DNA from: Enterococcus sp. 9D6_DIV0238
GTDB taxonomy: Bacteria; Bacillota; Bacilli; Lactobacillales; Enterococcaceae
Length of the DNA stretch: 64,000 bases
Direction of reading: 5' to 3'
Assembly: GCF_002174455.2 (NCBI RefSeq)
Contig: NZ_CP147246.1
Span: 2,135,501 to 2,199,500, forward strand
Shown piece after piece: positions 62,225-64,000 of the stretch (the first letter of the stretch is position 1; every line of letters begins with the position of its first letter). Both the position numbers and the translations under genes were made by a program. The notes under the pieces are model-generated. The model had not been told where the DNA came from. It worked only from the letters and a program-made list of their open reading frames with translations, and searched no databases.

Positions 62225-62256
62225 AGTATCATGATGAAAATCATGGTGCTTTTTTG
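62225..62256 (+). terminator. Terminator after the CPBP pseudogene
   Basis: AGTATCATGAT / ATCATGGTGCT with a GAAA loop and T6. Confidence 0.82.
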
Positions 62257-62443
62257 TTAAGGGAGAGTCCAATAGAGTTGCTTAAAATAAAAGTTTAGGA
62301 TAAAGGATTTATCTATCCTATTTTGTCTATAAAAATATCTTTTCCAAAAACATTCGTTTTTGCTAGTTAAATAATATTCACTATACTTTAATTATGGTGT
62401 GATTTTTTAATACCATAATTAAAGTATGAGAAGGAAGAAATTT

Positions 62444-62778
62444 ATGAATTTAGATGAGTTAGGGCTGATGACTTTCCTAGAGTAAGTGAACGTTGGAACA
62501 AAGAATGCTCATATGCTTATCAGCAATACAAAAAACATTCTAAAAAATTTTATCTGAGAAGAATAGATGAAGTAGAGATTATGAGCGGTGGCCAATTGGT
62601 TTATTATGGTCAAGATATTTTATTAGAATCGTATTCTGAAGAGGCCGAATTCGTAAAATGTGTGATTGACTTGTCAATTATGACAATGGAAATAGTTTGC
62701 AAAAATATTATAGTAAAAGAGATTGACATGAAAGATGTATCATTTTTGTGGAATGATAAGAATAAAAAAAATTTGTAA
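62444..62778 (+). pseudogene. Small unknown gene, frameshifted near its 5' end
   Basis: A good site GAAGGAAG precedes the ATG at 62444, which reads MNLDELG then meets a stop at 62483. The next frame from about 62464 is open to 62778 and gives a natural-looking product of about 105 residues: DDFPRVSERWNKECSYAYQ, then YLRRIDEVEIMSGGQLVYYG and EIDMKDVSFLW. A single-base change near 62460 would join them. No family recognised; size and charge are like immunity or antitoxin proteins, but this is only a guess. Confidence 0.6.
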
Positions 62779-62919
62779 ATAACATTTCTAGATAGAACAA
62801 ATTGAGAGCAAAATAAGGTCTCTTTGATAAGAATAGCTCAATCAAAGTGAGGAGATAACTAAGAGTTGAAATTAATAACTTTTTAGTGATAGTGGCTTTA
62901 AGATTATTGTCTGATTTTA

Positions 62920-62967
62920 AAAATGCAAAACGCAGTTGTCATAAAAAGCAACTGCGTTTTGCATTTT
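62920..62967. terminator. Strong bidirectional terminator
   Basis: Perfect 19-base stem AAAATGCAAAACGCAGTTG / CAACTGCGTTTTGCATTTT with a 10-base loop, serving the carboxypeptidase gene on the minus strand. Confidence 0.92.
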
Positions 62968-62974
62968 CTATCAT

Positions 62975-64000
62975 TTAAAGCCAAGGTCCAACAATCAATG
63001 TATAAATACTTAGACCAACTCCCGCAAGAGCTAAAAGAACGCCTAAGATCAATAAAGGATTGAATTTTTTAGCACTTCCTGCGGCAGGTTCCTTTTTAAA
63101 TAATTTTGATAAAGCCATGAATAGTAAGCCTAAAATAATCAACAAACCATTTACGAAGAAAGTCGATAGTCCATTCTTTTGGTTCGCATTTTTTAAAAAG
63201 GTTGAATGTTGTAGAGCTTTTAATTTTTTAGCATACTGGAATTCAACACTTGGGGCAGAAATTGTAGAAGATACTTGGCTAAGCCCATTATCAAAAGTCA
63301 CTTGATTGGCAGACAAGGTAAAATTCGGCTGTGTTTCTTTTTGGATCACACCATAGAGGTCTTGTGTCAAGATAACGTCCTCCTGATCGATGGTTTGCTC
63401 TCCTTTAGCTAGCAGCTGCTTATATTCATAAGTTGAAAAAGCACGGTCAAAAATGGCGTTACCAAAGGCATGACGTTGTAGTTCGCCGTTTTGATCTTCC
63501 CAGTCACCGACACCGAGGATCACTTCGATCAGACGTGTTTCACCGCGGACAGCAGTTGCTGCATAGTTGAAGCCGCCAGTTGGGCTTGATCCAGTTTTTA
63601 AGCCATCTGCGCCTTCGTAACCGTAAGCAAGTCCTGGTAAAGAGTAGTTATGATTTTCCAGCACTTCAGCGTAAGGTGTGTTTTCCATGATCGTGATTTG
63701 GGTGGGGCTTGTATATGTCACTGTTTCTGGATATTCCTTCAACAAATGATAGCTTAAAATCGCCAAATCACGTGCAGTTGAAACATTGTCTGCATTTTGA
63801 TCGATGCCAGCGGGATTGTAATAGCCATTGAATGAAGCTGTGTCAGCACCGCTACAGTTATAAAACGTCGATTTAGTCATACCTAGCTCTTTTGCTTTAT
63901 CGTTCATCATATGGATGAATTTTGCTTCGTCATTTGCTGTGACCAGGTTTGCGAGCATCACCGTGGCAACATTTGAGGATTGTACCATTACAGCATAAAG
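62975..64000 (-). CDS. D-alanyl-D-alanine carboxypeptidase, C-terminal part (5' end outside window)
   Basis: The visible part is 342 residues and continues past base 64000. It contains the second active-site motif SSN (near the visible start: MVQSSNVATVM) and the third motif KTG (GADGLKTGSSPTGG), as in DacA-type penicillin-binding proteins; the SXXK motif lies outside. A beta-rich C-terminal PBP5-like domain follows (about 190-265 of the visible part), then two helices near the end instead of the usual single amphipathic anchor. Trims the terminal D-Ala from peptidoglycan pentapeptides outside the membrane. Confidence 0.92.
   Translation of the reverse strand, partial: LYAVMVQSSNVATVMLANLVTANDEAKFIHMMNDKAKELGMTKSTFYNCSGADTASFNGYYNPAGIDQNADNVSTARDLAILSYHLLKEYPETVTYTSPTQITIMENTPYAEVLENHNYSLPGLAYGYEGADGLKTGSSPTGGFNYAATAVRGETRLIEVILGVGDWEDQNGELQRHAFGNAIFDRAFSTYEYKQLLAKGEQTIDQEDVILTQDLYGVIQKETQPNFTLSANQVTFDNGLSQVSSTISAPSVEFQYAKKLKALQHSTFLKNANQKNGLSTFFVNGLLIILGLLFMALSKLFKKEPAAGSAKKFNPLLILGVLLALAGVGLSIYTLIVGPWL

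Overview
The window comes from a low-GC Gram-positive bacterium, almost certainly an Enterococcus or a close relative. The main grounds are two complete WxL-domain surface-protein clusters with their DUF916/DUF3324 partner, LPXTG-type sorting signals, an Mga-type regulator, strong AGGAGG ribosome sites with many TTG/GTG starts, and the core neighbours glmU, prs, mscL, ymfF/ymfH, rodZ and pgsA. No rRNA, tRNA or CRISPR array was seen.

Layout. 1-3780: the end of WxL cluster 1 (two WxL proteins, the membrane WxL-interacting protein, a 222-aa membrane protein and a signal-peptidase-like protein). 3985-6640: a nucleotide-sugar dehydrogenase and a hyaluronan-synthase-like glycosyltransferase, a probable capsule pair. 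6797-11183: AI-2E family permease, PepSY lipoprotein, GtrII-like membrane protein and a FusB-family EF-G-binding protein. 11184-18587: glmU and prs, separated by a large wall-anchored double nucleotidase and by copies of a long stem-loop repeat. 18736-30182: a duplicated-domain secreted protein, a beta-glucoside operon with a DeoR regulator, an AraC/GH39-like regulator, and an MFS / L-serine dehydratase / M20 peptidase operon. 30338-37250: a variable region with an Ig-like wall protein, a probable small nuclease-like protein, a deletion scar made of two gene remnants, VanW, an Mga-like regulator and an orphan tyrosine recombinase. 37572-45460: complete WxL cluster 2 with its own regulator. 45574-52357: acetyltransferases, a GH65 phosphorylase plus beta-phosphoglucomutase operon with a divergent TreR-like repressor and two operators, a TauE permease and a lipoprotein. 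52503-59833: an ECF sigma/anti-sigma pair, a NIPSNAP-like protein, mscL, two M16 peptidases, rodZ and pgsA. 59931-64000: a secreted coiled-coil repeat protein, two frameshifted genes, and the 3' part of a D-alanyl-D-alanine carboxypeptidase.

How it fits together. The strongest candidate for something under-described is the WxL module. In both clusters the WxL-interacting membrane protein is followed by a two-helix membrane protein and by a type I signal peptidase homologue whose catalytic residues are altered: Lys to Arg in both, and also Ser to Gly in cluster 2. All three membrane proteins carry very basic cytoplasmic segments. This looks like a membrane assembly complex for WxL proteins that uses a pseudo-signal-peptidase. 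The other main observations are the HasA-like synthase next to an unexpected dehydrogenase type, a repeat family whose arms covary, a recombinase flanked by inverted repeats just upstream of WxL cluster 2, and non-canonical sortase motifs. All calls rest on reading the sequence; no database search was run.
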